DNA of 64,000 nucleotides. It comes from Rotaria sordida. Lineage: Eukaryota > Rotifera > Eurotatoria > Philodinida > Philodinidae. The notes beneath the pieces were generated by a model that searched no databases, was not told where the DNA came from, and saw only the letters and a program-made list of their open reading frames with translations. A program made the translations under genes and the position numbers. This document shows positions 43,810 to 56,320 of this stretch, piece by piece. The number at the start of each line of letters is the position of its first letter. The stretch's first letter is position 1. The stretch spans positions 1 to 64,000 of the forward strand of contig CAJNOL010000819.1 of assembly GCA_905250125.1 (NCBI GenBank), in the 5' to 3' direction.

Positions 43810-46800
43810 ATTTTAAATTTCTTTTTTTCTTGCTTATTTTTCTTTTCGTTTTCATTGATCGTTATTTTTTTTTTTTTTTTCAAAAATATTAATAAACAGA
43901 TAAAAACATCTTATTTATAATAACAATATCAAATAATATTTATTTATATCTTATGAGAATGTTTACATGTTCACTTATTCCTTTTATTATTATTTAATTA
44001 ATACTATTTTTTAACATTCAATTAACAATTTTCTTTAACCAAATAATTAAAATCAATTTTTTAACTTTTATTTTTATAAAATTAAAACAAAAGAATATTT
44101 TTCAATTATTATTATTTCGTATTTTATCTTATTTTCTTTCTTTTTTTATATTAAATTCAACAAATAAACATTTTTGTCAGATATTAATTGAACTATTCAA
44201 CAATAATAAATTATTCAATTTTTATTGTTTTTATTTCGTATTGATAGAAAAAGATATTTGAGAAAATAAAATAAAAGTAACTTCACTTTACATTGATAGA
44301 TAAAATGGTGAGAAGATAATTATCTCTATCGTCAACTTGATTGACTTTCAAAAGATTTTTTCCGAAATATTTCAAATAAATATGATTAAATCATAGAATC
44401 ACTATCAAATAAATAATCAGCTATATTATTTAATATTATTTAAGGGTAAATCACTTTTAGACAACTATTTTTCTCATTAACAGATTTATCCAATCTTAAT
44501 TATAACATACAAATAAACAAACATCTTCAACCTAGAAGATTTATCTGAAAATATTTATTTATCTCGGGTTAAAATATAATTTAAATCTTTCTTCATAGAA
44601 TAAATTTTAGTTGACGTAGATAAATCTTAGGAAATGTCCTTATATAACTATGCGAAAATATTCATTTTATTGGCAATACGAAAAAAAAATAGAGAAATGA
44701 CTTATTTATGAAAGTCGAAGTAACCTGAGAGTTGTTTTACTATTGTTGCAATGATAGAACTTGTCAATGGTTAGAAAATGAATATGAAATCTCTCGATTA
44801 ACAAAAATCTTCAATGAATAAAATTGCGTAGAGTTTTAAATATATTTATTCTTCTAATGAATATATATTCATTTTACTCCTATTTAAATAATTCATTTAT
44901 TTACTTTTGTTTAATCTGTGCCTTAATTACTTTATTATCGAATATACTCGAAATTATTTCGAAAAAGTGTTAGTGTAATTCCTGTTGGATAAATATGTGA
45001 AAAAACGGATATAGCTACTCTTTATAATTCCAGATTGATTTATTTATTCTATGGATTTTCGGAAAGATTTCTTTATCATCTTTTTACTTAATCTTACACA
45101 AATCCAATGACCAATTTGTTAGGGTATTAGAATAATACATTATTTCTATACTGTCTTTGAGAGTATATCAACAATATTTGTCAAGACTTGTCATGGACTC
45201 AAGATTTTATTTTATTTTTATATTCGTTTTCATGATGAATGAGTAACAATCGAAGATAAGACTTCTACAGTATAGAAAACAATATAATATATTAGAGATA
45301 TGAAAATAAATCAAAATGATCAGATGAGAGTGTAAAAGTGTAAAAATAAAAATATTGATTAAACTTATTATAGTTGATCTTCTATCTGATATTTATTTAT
45401 TTCATATTATCAACAATAAACGTACTAAATGAGAACTATTTTAATAAAAACAAATTTTTATAGTTCTTGAATTTATTTCTAAATCGAAACGATTAAGACG
45501 TACCATCTTTATTACAGATATTGATCTTATTAAGATAATCCATAATAAAAAAATATCTATCTCTCAATTAACCAGATCTCAATCAATAATATATTTCCAA
45601 ACAATCATCGATTTTATTTCTTTATACCAATATCAAATGACATTTATAAAACATATGATTTTTTTTTTCTTATTGAAAATCTTTTTTCGTAAGTAGAAAT
45701 TTATAATAAAATGATTTTACTTTTATGTTAATTGAATTATCTATTGATGGAATCGAAATGTTATCAAGGTTAACTTAATGTCTAGTCAATTATTTTTATT
45801 GAATATTTTCTTTTTTATTGTTAAACAAATAATTTATTCTTAGAAATTTTAACTGATAGTTGATGATTAGTTCATCGGATAACTATTGATTCATATTTTC
45901 ACTATTTAATCAGTCCGGTGAGATCGTTCCTATATTAACTCAAAGATAAATGATTAGTTTTTTTATAAAATATACTTCTCTACGAAATATTGTCACTCAG
46001 TTCGATTAGAATTCATAGAATAATCTATTCAGATTTTAAAAGATAAATAATATTGATTCTATTTAAATCTGATCATCGAATCGATGCAAGATGAGAAACT
46101 GTCGACCACCAAGAAAATGAGACTGTAAAAGGCCGCAAATGATATTAAATGAGGAAAAAATGATCCGAAAACTGAACGACGTCAATACGGGTAAATACGG
46201 TTAAACTCATGTAACTTAAAATAAAGAATAGATGAAGAGAGATTTTCAATTTATTTTATTTTATTTTATTTCATTCTATTAAAGTGAACTGAGAGATTTT
46301 CTATGATTTCGAAAATTTTCATAAGTAAGACGTGATAGAAGAATATTATGTCGAAAGAATAATAAAAATGATTATTTACAATGAAATTTTCTTCGTAAAT
46401 AATTCAATGTATTAAATATGAAATTAGTATATTCGATATATTGATGATTTTGTTTATAGAATATATCAACTACTAATTCAAATCTCGATCAATAGATAAA
46501 TAATCTGATCAATCATCGTAGGATAGTATAGAATTAATTGGCTCATAATTCTATTATGAAACAGATATAAATAATATAAACAAAAATAAAATTTAAATTT
46601 TTCCTAAAGGTATCAGTATTGATCGCAATATGTTTTATGTTGTTTGTTGTCTTTATCTAAAATAAACTTTTCTTATTAAAATATGAGACTTTGTTTTTTT
46701 TTCTATATTCATTGTTTTGTCTTCTACTAAATTTGCTAATAAAAAGAAAAAAGATTTTGGTGATAAAAAAAAAAGTGTTTATTTATTGTAAATTGTATAT

Positions 46801-46843
46801 ATAAATGAAAAAAAAAAAGAAAAAGAAAGATGGAATAAATAAT
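43810..46843. other. Gene-free AT-rich region
   Basis: About 3 kb without a supportable gene, homopolymer-rich. I see no inverted or tandem structure worth naming. Confidence 0.5.
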
Positions 46844-47464
46844 TTAAATTTGATTAATATGATGATGATGAATATTTTTTTTTTGAATAGCCAACATATG
46901 TAAAGTCATAGTTGATTGTTGTAAACGATTATTATTATATTTTAATAAATTAGTTTGACAAAAAAAAAGAAATAATTTATTTCGAATTCTTTTTTGATAA
47001 ATTAATATAAATCTAAACCAAATTAATATTAAAAAAAACATCGATGAACTAACTAAACTAAATATAATTATTTTAAATGTTGACCAATTAATATCTTCAT
47101 TTATAAATATTCCAAATATAGATGATAAAAAAATCCAAAAAATAATTATTGTTAATACAAATAATGTTGAATATTGACGTGTTAATAAACCAAATTGTAA
47201 TTTATGTAATATATCAATTAAATAACGTATTAATATTAAAACAAGTATTGAAAAAATTAATGTTAAAAAAAGCCAAACAAGAAGATTTTGACGTAATAAT
47301 GATAATGCTTGAGAACTATTTGTTTGAAATTTTGATTCAATATTATCAAGAATTGTTAATGTTGTATTTTTAAATTTAATTATTGATGGATCAATTTGTA
47401 ATATTATTTGTTTAACAGCATCATCAACAACTTTAACTATATCTGATATTGTACCACCCATCAC
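46844..47464 (-). CDS. Four-pass membrane protein of unknown family
   Basis: A single open frame of 206 residues. The N-terminal 55 residues are soluble and mostly helical (V-K-V-V-D-D-A-V-K-Q-I, then N-N-I-like linker residues and S-Q-A-L-S-L-L). Four strongly hydrophobic segments follow (about 62-85, 95-118, 130-150 and a shorter one after), interspersed with short charged loops. The C-terminus is basic and ends with a four-histidine run encoded by ATG/ATC-type repeats. I recognise no family. The coding start is the first ATG of a M-M-G-G sequence. A long CT microsatellite lies 80-110 bases upstream. The normal complexity of the soluble part argues for a real gene, but an A/T-rich hydrophobic frame can arise by chance. 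Confidence 0.5.
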   Translation of the reverse strand: MMGGTISDIVKVVDDAVKQIILQIDPSIIKFKNTTLTILDNIESKFQTNSSQALSLLRQNLLVWLFLTLIFSILVLILIRYLIDILHKLQFGLLTRQYSTLFVLTIIIFWIFLSSIFGIFINEDINWSTFKIIIFSLVSSSMFFLILIWFRFILIYQKRIRNKLFLFFCQTNLLKYNNNRLQQSTMTLHMLAIQKKNIHHHHINQI

Positions 47465-47538
47465 TTTTCAAACACTTTTAGATACTTTTTATTCAATTTT
47501 AGACAATGACCTCAAACAATAAACTATTTTATACCAGT

Positions 47539-47542
<4 letters not shown>

Positions 47543-47571
<29 letters not shown>
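47543..47571. repeat. CT dinucleotide microsatellite
   Basis: About 14 tandem TC units upstream of the four-pass membrane protein. Shorter CT runs recur at 47748-47762. Confidence 0.85.
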
Positions 47572-47578
<7 letters not shown>

Positions 47579-50500
47579 TTCTTTCGTTTTCTTTTTTTGT
47601 TTCTATAGTTAGTCTCTTCTATTCAGCTGACTGATAATCTCAGAGGCATTCCTCTTTCCAATGAAAAAAAGAAAAAAAAAATCGACAGACATTTTTTCTT
47701 CTCTATCGGTCAACAGATTCATATTCTTCATATTCTTTTCTTTTTTTTTCTCTCTCTCTCTTCTTCGATATATCTCGAAAGAAAAACGTTCATTTCTATT
47801 GAGATAACCATTGATAATCACCACTCATTTATTAACACTTACAGATAAGAAGAAGATTTTATTTTAGAAAAATAAAATAAAATGATTTGTTTTTTGATTA
47901 ATAGAAATTCTTGAAAGAATAAACTTTGCTTTAAAATCCATTCCTTACATATTTGTCAAATAAAAAAAAAAAACAAATTTTATTATCTTGGTAAAAAAAA
48001 ATTTAATAAAGATAAATTGAATGAATTTTTAACATATTTTCATCTATTGATAAAGAGCATATTCTATATTAATTCTTATCTCGAATATTCTTTCCTATAT
48101 TCATTCTTTATTTAAATATTTTCTCTTTTCAATCAACATTATTTTAAATAGTCTAACAGAATTTTATCAAATTTAGAAATATTTATTCGATTTAAATCTT
48201 GAAAAAAGATAAATCTAATAAAATAACCTTTTTATCTTAATAATTGAGATTATTTAAATAAAGTTAACAATTATCAATATATGAAAAATATTTTTTAAAT
48301 TATCTCTTAAATAGTTTTAGATTTAAAATGATCTATATGCAATTATTAATCGAAAGATTTATATGAAATTAAACTCTTATCACTATATAAGATTATCCTC
48401 GGATAAACGATATGTCGGACCTTATAGAAGAGTTAGTTTTATTTATTTATTTATTTATCGATATAATCCTAAAAATCTATTTTGGATTCTTAAAAAAATG
48501 ATCTTAATTAAAAATGAGGGTCTCATGAAAACATTTTTTGTGCTTGAACAAAATAGAAGAGTCTTAATCTTCTATTGCGGGAAAAGAATTTATTTGTCAC
48601 ATTCGTGAGAGATTTACTTAACATTAAAAATAAAATTTTTATTTTTGTTACATTCGAAGAATCTATTAAAAAGAGTCTCCATTGATTGATTTATTAGAAT
48701 TATCTTTTCTCAAAATTGGACCAATATTCAGACTGACCGGAAAAGATATTTACCAAATAAATTAGACATGAATATTTTCTTTCTAGGAAACTCGATTAAT
48801 TATAGATTTATAATAGACGAATTCTTAGCAAATTCTATAGAACATATTAGAGATTCGAACAAAATTCGAGAAATTTCAAAGATTTCTTAAAGATTCATAT
48901 GGATAAATCTGGTTAATAAACTTTAGTAATATAGAAACCTACTCTCAAAACAAAAGCAAGAATTTTCAATAATAAGGGATATTTTATTTGAGATGTATTT
49001 AGATAAAAAAACTATAACAATTTCGAATAATTTGCGAAAATTGTGAGTAGTTTAGGAAAATTCATTGGAAATTGAGAATAGAGAGCATAGAAATTTTCAG
49101 TAAAATAGTCAAATATATTTATGATAACTATTTAGAAATTTGAATTATTTCAAAAACTAAAAAATAGATATTTAAATTTGTCGATTATTTCTAAAATCTA
49201 ATATTCGATTTGTTAGAATTTATTTTTTTTATGGTTGAGTCATTTCTGAAGTTTCCAAGAAAATTTTTTCTTATTATTTTGGTAATTATGAAAATCTTCT
49301 AGAAAATAATATTCTCATCTATTGACTATTTTGTATATGTAAACATACCGGATATATTGTTATGCCATATTTTTCATTCGGATAGATGCACTAGACGATT
49401 CTCTTTGAAACTGTTGTTTATCTTTCTAAACAATTATTTACCGTTTGGTGCGCATGTTTCATAGAGCCGTATGATGAGTAAGATTTCCTGTCGAAGTATT
49501 ATTGTTCAGTTTTAGATTTAACTTTGAATAGTTGAATAGAGAAGAAAATAAACTTTTCAAAACGATCAACTTTGAAAGATGAAAAACTGTTGAGTTATGA
49601 TTATCTTCCATTTTTCAAAGTTAGTCTATGATGAAGGAGAGACGCTGTTAAGAATATGTTTGACTTCTATGGAAGAAGAATGGAAGAAATTTCTATCTGA
49701 ATAGTTGAAGACTTGTTTTAGATAATCTTTGAAAAAAATAGTCGAGAATTGTCCTTCGAAAATTTTCTCTTTTGTTAATTGAAGAATGTCATTTTCTAGT
49801 AGAACATTTACCATTTTTATATCGAATTGTTTCATTTAATAAATTTTTTTGAAAATCTTTTCTTGTTTATTGGAATTTATCTTTATCGGAAATATTTTCA
49901 TTTATTAACTAGAATATATTAACAAATTTAATAAAACAAATTAATTTATATTGATTAAAACATAATTATATAATAGATTATTTTAAATAAATCATTCGAA
50001 AAACTACCAAAATAAGGATGATCAATCCTTGTTGTTATATATAGAAATATTTCTTGAGATAATCGATATTCGATCAACATATATGATTCACTAGTAGACT
50101 TTTTCTACTTTCGAATAGAAAAATCTTAGTTCTTTTTAAGATAAAATATGCATCTTTTACAAATTTGTTTTTTCTAAAAAATTCTCAATCCGAAGAGCAA
50201 TTTGTGAGTTTCAATTATAAAAGTGTTTTTGGTTGTTCGATAAATTTTCAAGATGGAGAAGATGACAATCAACATAGATCAGTAGTCATGTCTAACATAT
50301 ATCGGATTTATTTCAAATAAATATTCTTCCATGCCCTTATAACAAACAAAAAAACGATTGATTTTCAAGCTCAAAAACAATTTTCTATTTTTCTCCGAAT
50401 CGATTTTGATGTGTTTTTTTTCAATTCTTTTATAAAAGCATTCTCACCCGTTTGATATTCTAAAAAGGTCTGAAAGGTTACAAATTAAAGAAGAAATAGT

Positions 50501-52540
50501 ATTCTACAACCTAACAGGATCGGATTTTTTATTTTTAACTTAGTTTAAAAAAAAAAACGATTTTTTTGTTTTGTAGAGACAAGATAATTATTGGAATTTT
50601 TTCAGAAAATATTTGATAAAAATTAAAGGAAAAAAAGGTTTTTCAATTTGAATTTACTAAATTTTAACGATAGATGTTGACTAGATTTTAAAGCCAATCG
50701 AAAATCTCTCTTATTAGTTTTCGATCAGAAGTTCTTGTCTGACCAATTTATAATTGTTAAACGCCTAATCTTATCATAACTGATGAACAAGTAAATTCTT
50801 CTCACTGAAATTTTGACTATCAATTGTCAGAAGTTGGGCAAATATTCACGGAAATTTTGAGAGAGATCGATTGTTCTTTGACAAATATTGGTTTCTGACA
50901 GATTGATAAACATTTATATAATATTCATTTCAAATTATTTATATGAAATTTTTTCCCAAATATTTTGGTTAAATAAATTATTCCGAGAGCATCCATTTAA
51001 TCAATACCTAACGAAGTTTATGAAAATATTTTATTTTTTAAAATGAATTTTCTAGTTTTAAAGAATATAAAAATTTATTTAGAAATTTAAATATTTACTA
51101 TATTTGGATAATCTATTCTAATACTTCGATCATCTTATAGTTTTAACCCAAAATATTCTTTTTTCAAAAACTATCGCTTTTTTTCGATTATATTTGTTTA
51201 TGAATTTTTTTCTTCACAAATATTTGATCAAAACCATTCTCAAATAATATCAATCGATAGAATAAAAGCTATTCTACAAAATCCTATATTTCATATATCT
51301 CTTAACTTACCTCGTAAACCAGAATAATTCATTATAATAGGTAAAATCAAACGTTTTTTTATCTATTTTACATGCTTTGTTTTGCCTTTATTGCTTCTGT
51401 TATGCAGATTATTTTTAAGAGCTTAAACTAAATTTAATATAGTTCTGTAGAGCGTGAAAAGACGCATCGTTTGGTAAAAAAATATTGGTTATAAAGTGGT
51501 ATCAAAGTTCCAAAAGATCCATGACAATGTGTGCACAGCGAAAATAAATCCTATAGAAGTGATTTTCCTAGACTCCCTATCGGACACATAGTGTCATACT
51601 TGACCAAAGAATATATGACATTTTTCGAGGAAACCATTTTCACCAGTTATCGATTCCTTCCTTTATATATCTAATTATCAAGAACACAAAGATTTTAGGG
51701 ATCTGCTCAAATCTTCTTCTTGAATAATAATTGATTTTCGATCATAACTCGGTAATATCCTTCTTTTCAATCATTTTTATTATATAAAAGCAAACAACTT
51801 TATATCTATTATAATCAATTATTCTGATTTAGGAAGTAAGTAAAGAGATATATATGAAATATAGAATTTTGTAGAATAGCTTCCACTCTATCGATTGATA
51901 TTATTTGAGAATGGTTTTGATCAAATATTTGTGACGAAAAAAATTCATAAACAAATATAATGGAAAAAAAGCGATAGTTTTTGAAAAAAGAATATTTTGG
52001 GTTAAAACTATAAGATGATCGAAGTATTAGAATAGATTATCCAAATATAATCAATATTTACATTTCTAAATAACTTTTTATCTTCTTTAAAACTAGAAAA
52101 TTTATTTTAAAAACTAAAATATTTGATAAACTGTGTTAGGTAGTGATTTTGTGAACCATCTATTAAATATTTTAGTTCTAAGAAAGAAAAAAAAGGCAGT
52201 AAAATGATTTGTTTTTATTTGTGATATTAACGAATAATAAAGTCGAGTATGGAATGAAATTATCAAATATGAATATTGGTTTTGTTTTTGTTGAGAGAGA
52301 TTTTTATTGTTAATTTATTTTATTTTCTCATGGAATTGTCAAGATAAATAAATAAATCAATATATTAATTATATATTTTATTAAATAATCATTGAGAATT
52401 ATTAATATCACAATAAATTTAATAACCAAAGAAAAAAAAAAGTATCCATTTATCAAAGAAAAAAAGTTTATTTGACTAAAATAAATCGAAGAAAAAAAAA
52501 ATTGTTAAAATATCATATTGAAATAAGATAAAATGAATAA
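47572..52540. other. Gene-free AT-rich region with a large foldback element
   Basis: No supportable gene in about 5 kb. Open frames at 48363-48608 and 49626-49835 show no motif. The main structure is the element at 51007-52140. Confidence 0.5.
51007..52140. mobile_element. Long-TIR element flanked by TA (Tc1/mariner-like MITE)
   Basis: Terminal inverted repeats of about 300 bases (51007-51314 and about 51835-52140) enclose a unique core of about 520 bases. The outermost bases are CCTAACGAAGTTTAT and ATAAACTGTGTTAGG. Inner pairs include GGATAATCTATTCTAATACT with AGTATTAGAATAGATTATCC and TTTGATCAAAACCATTCTC with GAGAATGGTTTTGATCAAA. The dinucleotide TA abuts both ends, which fits the Tc1/mariner target. 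The core has no transposase, so the element is non-autonomous. Confidence 0.72.
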
Positions 52541-52799
52541 TTATTTATCAATTGATTTTGAATGTAAAATAATAATAAATAAAATAACAAATAAAAGAAT
52601 AAAAAATCGACGTAAACAAATAGTTCTGCTATTTATTTGTTGTTGACCTTTATCAATGATTAAACCCTATTAATAAACAATTAATTATTATCAGTTAACT
52701 TTTTTTTATTTTATTTTTATCAATATTAATTTAATAACTCACACATTTATTGACAAGTGAATGCAACGGTAGTCCTTCCAATTTATCGATGTAACACAT
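52541..52799 (-). CDS. 60-residue single-pass membrane microprotein, two exons
   Basis: Exon 1 (52799-52743, 19 codons) ends at a GTGAGT donor. Exon 2 (52666-52541) follows a TTAATAG acceptor. The join keeps frame and gives 60 residues plus stop. The N-terminal half is polar (L-E-G-L-P-L-H-S-L-V-N-K-C, then a G-L-I-I-D-K-G-Q-Q-Q stretch). It is followed by a basic L-R-R and a strongly hydrophobic segment (F-F-I-L-L-F-V-I-L-F-I-I-I-L, about residues 40-54), then a short polar tail. This is the layout of a tail-anchored protein. I do not recognise the family. Evidence is splice-site quality, frame and topology. An upstream (AT)n stretch lies about 80-110 bases away, between it and a divergent open frame. 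Confidence 0.5.
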
Positions 52800-52874
52800 T
52801 GTTTTTATCCTACTTCTTCTCTTTTTTTTTTAACTTGTTCGATCACTCTCTCTCTCTATATATATTTTTTTTTT

Positions 52875-52875
<1 letters not shown>

Positions 52876-52904
<29 letters not shown>
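52876..52904. repeat. AT dinucleotide microsatellite
   Basis: About 13 tandem AT units lie between the minus-strand microprotein and the plus-strand open frame starting at 52955. It may also serve as a TATA-like promoter stretch. Confidence 0.7.
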
Positions 52905-52905
<1 letters not shown>

Positions 52906-52954
52906 AAGCGATTGAGGTGAGACGACAACGAGAGCGACGACTTAGTTACATACT

Positions 52955-53194
52955 ATGAGTAGACATCCACAAAATCAAAAGCAATTTACTCTAGATGAAA
53001 GAAAAAAAAAAAGAACTAATGCATTGAGAAAAGAACGAGAACGATATGAGAGAAAAACTACCGAATCGATCGTCTATCATAGAATAAAAACATATATCAA
53101 CAAATATATTCCTTTTATTCTATTCAACTTATTTTATTTTAAAATCAATATTTATCAAATATGTTCGATTACTTTTTTTTTTTTCTATTATTAA
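52955..53194 (+). CDS. Short basic open frame, possible first exon
   Basis: The first 35 codons are highly charged and of normal complexity (D-E-R-K-K-K-R-T-N-A-L-R-K-E-R-E-R-Y-E-R-K). The later part decays into an A/T-driven hydrophobic reading. The frame begins 156 bases from the divergent microprotein start, after an (AT)n stretch and a GA-rich leader. It could be exon 1 of a gene I cannot follow, or chance. No family recognised. Confidence 0.22.
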   Translation: MSRHPQNQKQFTLDERKKKRTNALRKERERYERKTTESIVYHRIKTYINKYIPFILFNLFYFKINIYQICSITFFFFYY

Positions 53195-54423
53195 TATTCA
53201 TTTTCACTTTGTTTTATTTTAAAAAAATTATTCTCATTGGAAAAAGATAAATAAATAACTGTAAACAATCTCCATAATCAATGTTTCTTTCTAATATATT
53301 TATATATTTATTCTATTAAGATAAACTCTACTCATGAAGTTTTTTTTTAAATCAGATTAAAATGATGAAATCGACAAAAACAAAATTCATCAATTTCAAA
53401 TTAATCAATTAAAATATAGATTTTCATTAATTTCATTGGATTGCTTTGATTAAAAATCAATTTCATTGCATTTGCTTAACATCCTATATAGACGGGCTGC
53501 CCGTTGCTCGGACAACTTATCTTTACAATAATTACTTTTCCGCTTTATGGGAATTCTACAAGAGCATCACTCTTCATAATTCAGTCTATCGGATGATTGT
53601 TCAACTGTTGCGTTAACATACTCATCAAGAATCATACTTGAAGACACAACTAAAATCTATCAGCTCTAAGGCACACAAAATAGTAATACTGAGCCAATAT
53701 ATCTTTATGCCTACAAGAGATTACACTTACTCTTCAGATCAAATCTCACGTTGTTAACGTATCATTTCAAATACTATTCTCATGGTCAAACTAATAGTTG
53801 CGCACTAATTCTAATTTACTTCAATTATGATTGAAGCTGCCAGACATTAAGGTGAAGTTAAACTAGCCTGCGGGATCATCCTCTTAATCAGAATGATAAA
53901 ACTATTCTCGTAATTAGCAGATAAAATGCGTCATTGTGTAGTAGAATCAAGTATGTGCATTATATATATTTATATATATATTATTTTGTACGTTTTTGAG
54001 AGCGACCAATTAATGTTTTTGTCAGTACAAAAAATCCGGTAACGAATAGGTTAATTAAAATGTCACTTTTCATCAATGAATTTGAAAAAGATGAATTTAT
54101 TTATTCGATTTGATTATCTTGATGGATAATGAAAGAATAATTCATTCTTTTAATATTTAAATCGTATTGAAAAATATAAATTATTAACGAAATTGTTATT
54201 CAGTTCGATTTATTTCAACTCTTTTATTAAGTCTTATACGAAAATAAGATGAATAAAAACGATATTTATTTCAATATTGACTTAAATAATCAACAAAACA
54301 TTTTTTAATAATCAACATAATAGAATTTTTTTTTTCATTTATATTATTTTATGTTTCAATATCATCAATTAGAATTTTAATTATTTATCTTATTTCATCT
54401 TATCAGGGAATGTTTTCAACTTA

Positions 54424-54977
54424 TCCAATAGATTTTTAGTTCGGACTTTATGTAAAAGATAGACCACAATCAGCTATGAAAAACTTCAAAATATTGAATC
54501 CCCTTAGCCTTTCTCTCCAGAATTATAGATATTTTACTCGAATTTTAGCTTCAGTCATCATATATTCCAACAAATTGAATCTACCTATTTTCAGCTGAGA
54601 TTTTTCCCACAGATAAATCTATTGGTAAGTAATTTCAGCTCAAAACAATGTTATCTTACCGAAATATTGAAGTCTGAAAAAATAGAAAATTTTCGCATCT
54701 TTCGTGGAATATAACTCATCTGTGGGACTTTTATATCTTAGGAAGGAAACATTATTTTCAGATGAAATTACTTACCCATAGACCTATCTGTGGGAAAAAT
54801 CTCAGATGAAAATAAGTAGATTTCATTTCTTGGAATATCCTATGCCTGAAGCTAAAATTCGAGTAAAATATCTCGAACTCTCGAGAGAAAGGCTAAGGAG
54901 ATTTTATCTTTTGAAGTATTTGATACTTCATTGGGGTCTATCTTTCACACAAAGTCAGAATTGAAAATCGATTCGAC
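54424..54977. mobile_element. Foldback MITE-like element
   Basis: Inverted halves are centred near 54700. Pairs include GGACTTTATGTAAAAGATAGACC with GGTCTATCTTTCACACAAAGTC, CCTTAGCCTTTCTCTC with GAGAGAAAGGCTAAGG, ACTCGAATTTTAGCTTCAG with CTGAAGCTAAAATTCGAGT, and GAGATTTTTCCCACAGATA with TATCTGTGGGAAAAATCTC. No coding capacity; bounds approximate. Confidence 0.68.
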
Positions 54978-56152
54978 AGTTGAAAAGGTTCTCTCGTCAG
55001 TCTGTGTTAATATTGACACCTGTAAGACTTTCCTTCAACTCTCAAATGATATAAATAACGATATCGAGATATGATCTATTTAAAAAAAGCATAGTTTTTC
55101 TACTATTTATTAAAATGATATTTATTTGTTTTGTTTCTATTGAAGATATTCTACCAGAAAGAGTGAAGAAATATTTACTTAAAAAATATATAAAAATAAA
55201 GATAAAAATAAGTAAAATGTGTTTACTGATGTGATATGGAAAGATAGGAGAGAAAAGAGAACGAATGAATATTTAAAAGGTGTCTATTCACTTATTGAAA
55301 ATAGTAAAAACAATAACCTTAGTCTATTCCTCCTTCTCATTCATTCATTCTTTGAGAAACACTTTTTAACTATTTATTAATTTTATTTGTTTTTCTAAGA
55401 AGACATTAAATAGAGAATATTTTCACTTATACCGACTAAATAAACATAAACAACGGATATAAAATATAGAATCTATTTTATATAAAGCGCAACAGTTTTC
55501 TTTTCAAAACTAATCATTCTCATAAGAGAACAAAATCTCTAATCAGTTGAAAGTGATATTAATCTTGTTACACTCATATTGATCAAGATAATCTATTAAT
55601 CTTAACAAATTATTCGAGTAACTATCATCTTAAAATGACTCAATTATATTTTTTGCGTACTCAAAAAGTTCATAGACTATAGAATCGGTCAATGTGTCCA
55701 TCCGTCCGTTTACGCGATAGCTTTCGAAAGGAGAGTCCGATCGTGATGAAATTTTCTACACAGTTTAGTCTTAACAATATCTCGGTCGAGAGAAGAAGAT
55801 GAGAATGATTGGCCGAGCCATTGCTGAGTTATTGGAAAAATACTCATTTTTCCCTATGCTTCCCTATGATAAGATAGACCCTTCTCTGTCTTCGTAAAAA
55901 ACTTTTCCTTGAATAGTCAAATAAAACCCCAACTATTATATACCATTCAATAGAGAATTTCACGAGCTACAAAATGGTATATAAAACATAAGGAAACAAG
56001 AAAGTTAACTAATCTATTGCAAAGATAATTAAACGGAATTCGGTTCGGTGTTTGTCCACACTCTAATTGATCCATAAATAGAGCTCGTTCTTCCGATCAC
56101 AGAGATGATAGTTCAAAGTTTTCTGGGGTGGAGAACTCGAATCTGTGTTCCA

Positions 56153-56320
56153 TTCGCCTCGAAATTCCATTGGCTGAGCAGTAACCAATAGAAATGAAGT
56201 TATAGGAAAAACGAGTTTCTTAGGGTAAATCAAGATGTAGGGTTCAAATCTGATCTGTATCTGCCTCCAAATCCTATTGATTGAGCAGTAGCCAATAGAA
56301 ATGAAGTGTTTATAGAAAAT
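56153..56320. repeat. Direct repeat, two copies of about 55 bp
   Basis: Copies at about 56153-56212 and 56261-56320 share CCTC-AAAT-C-ATTG, TGAGCAGTA(A/G)CCAATAGAAATGAAG and a trailing TATAG(G/A)AAAA, spaced 108 bases apart. Confidence 0.65.

Noticed and set aside
53845-53885. CCTGCGGGATCATC, also resembling the 18S 3' end
   Set aside because: Gaps are needed after a few bases and no further rRNA helices are visible around it.
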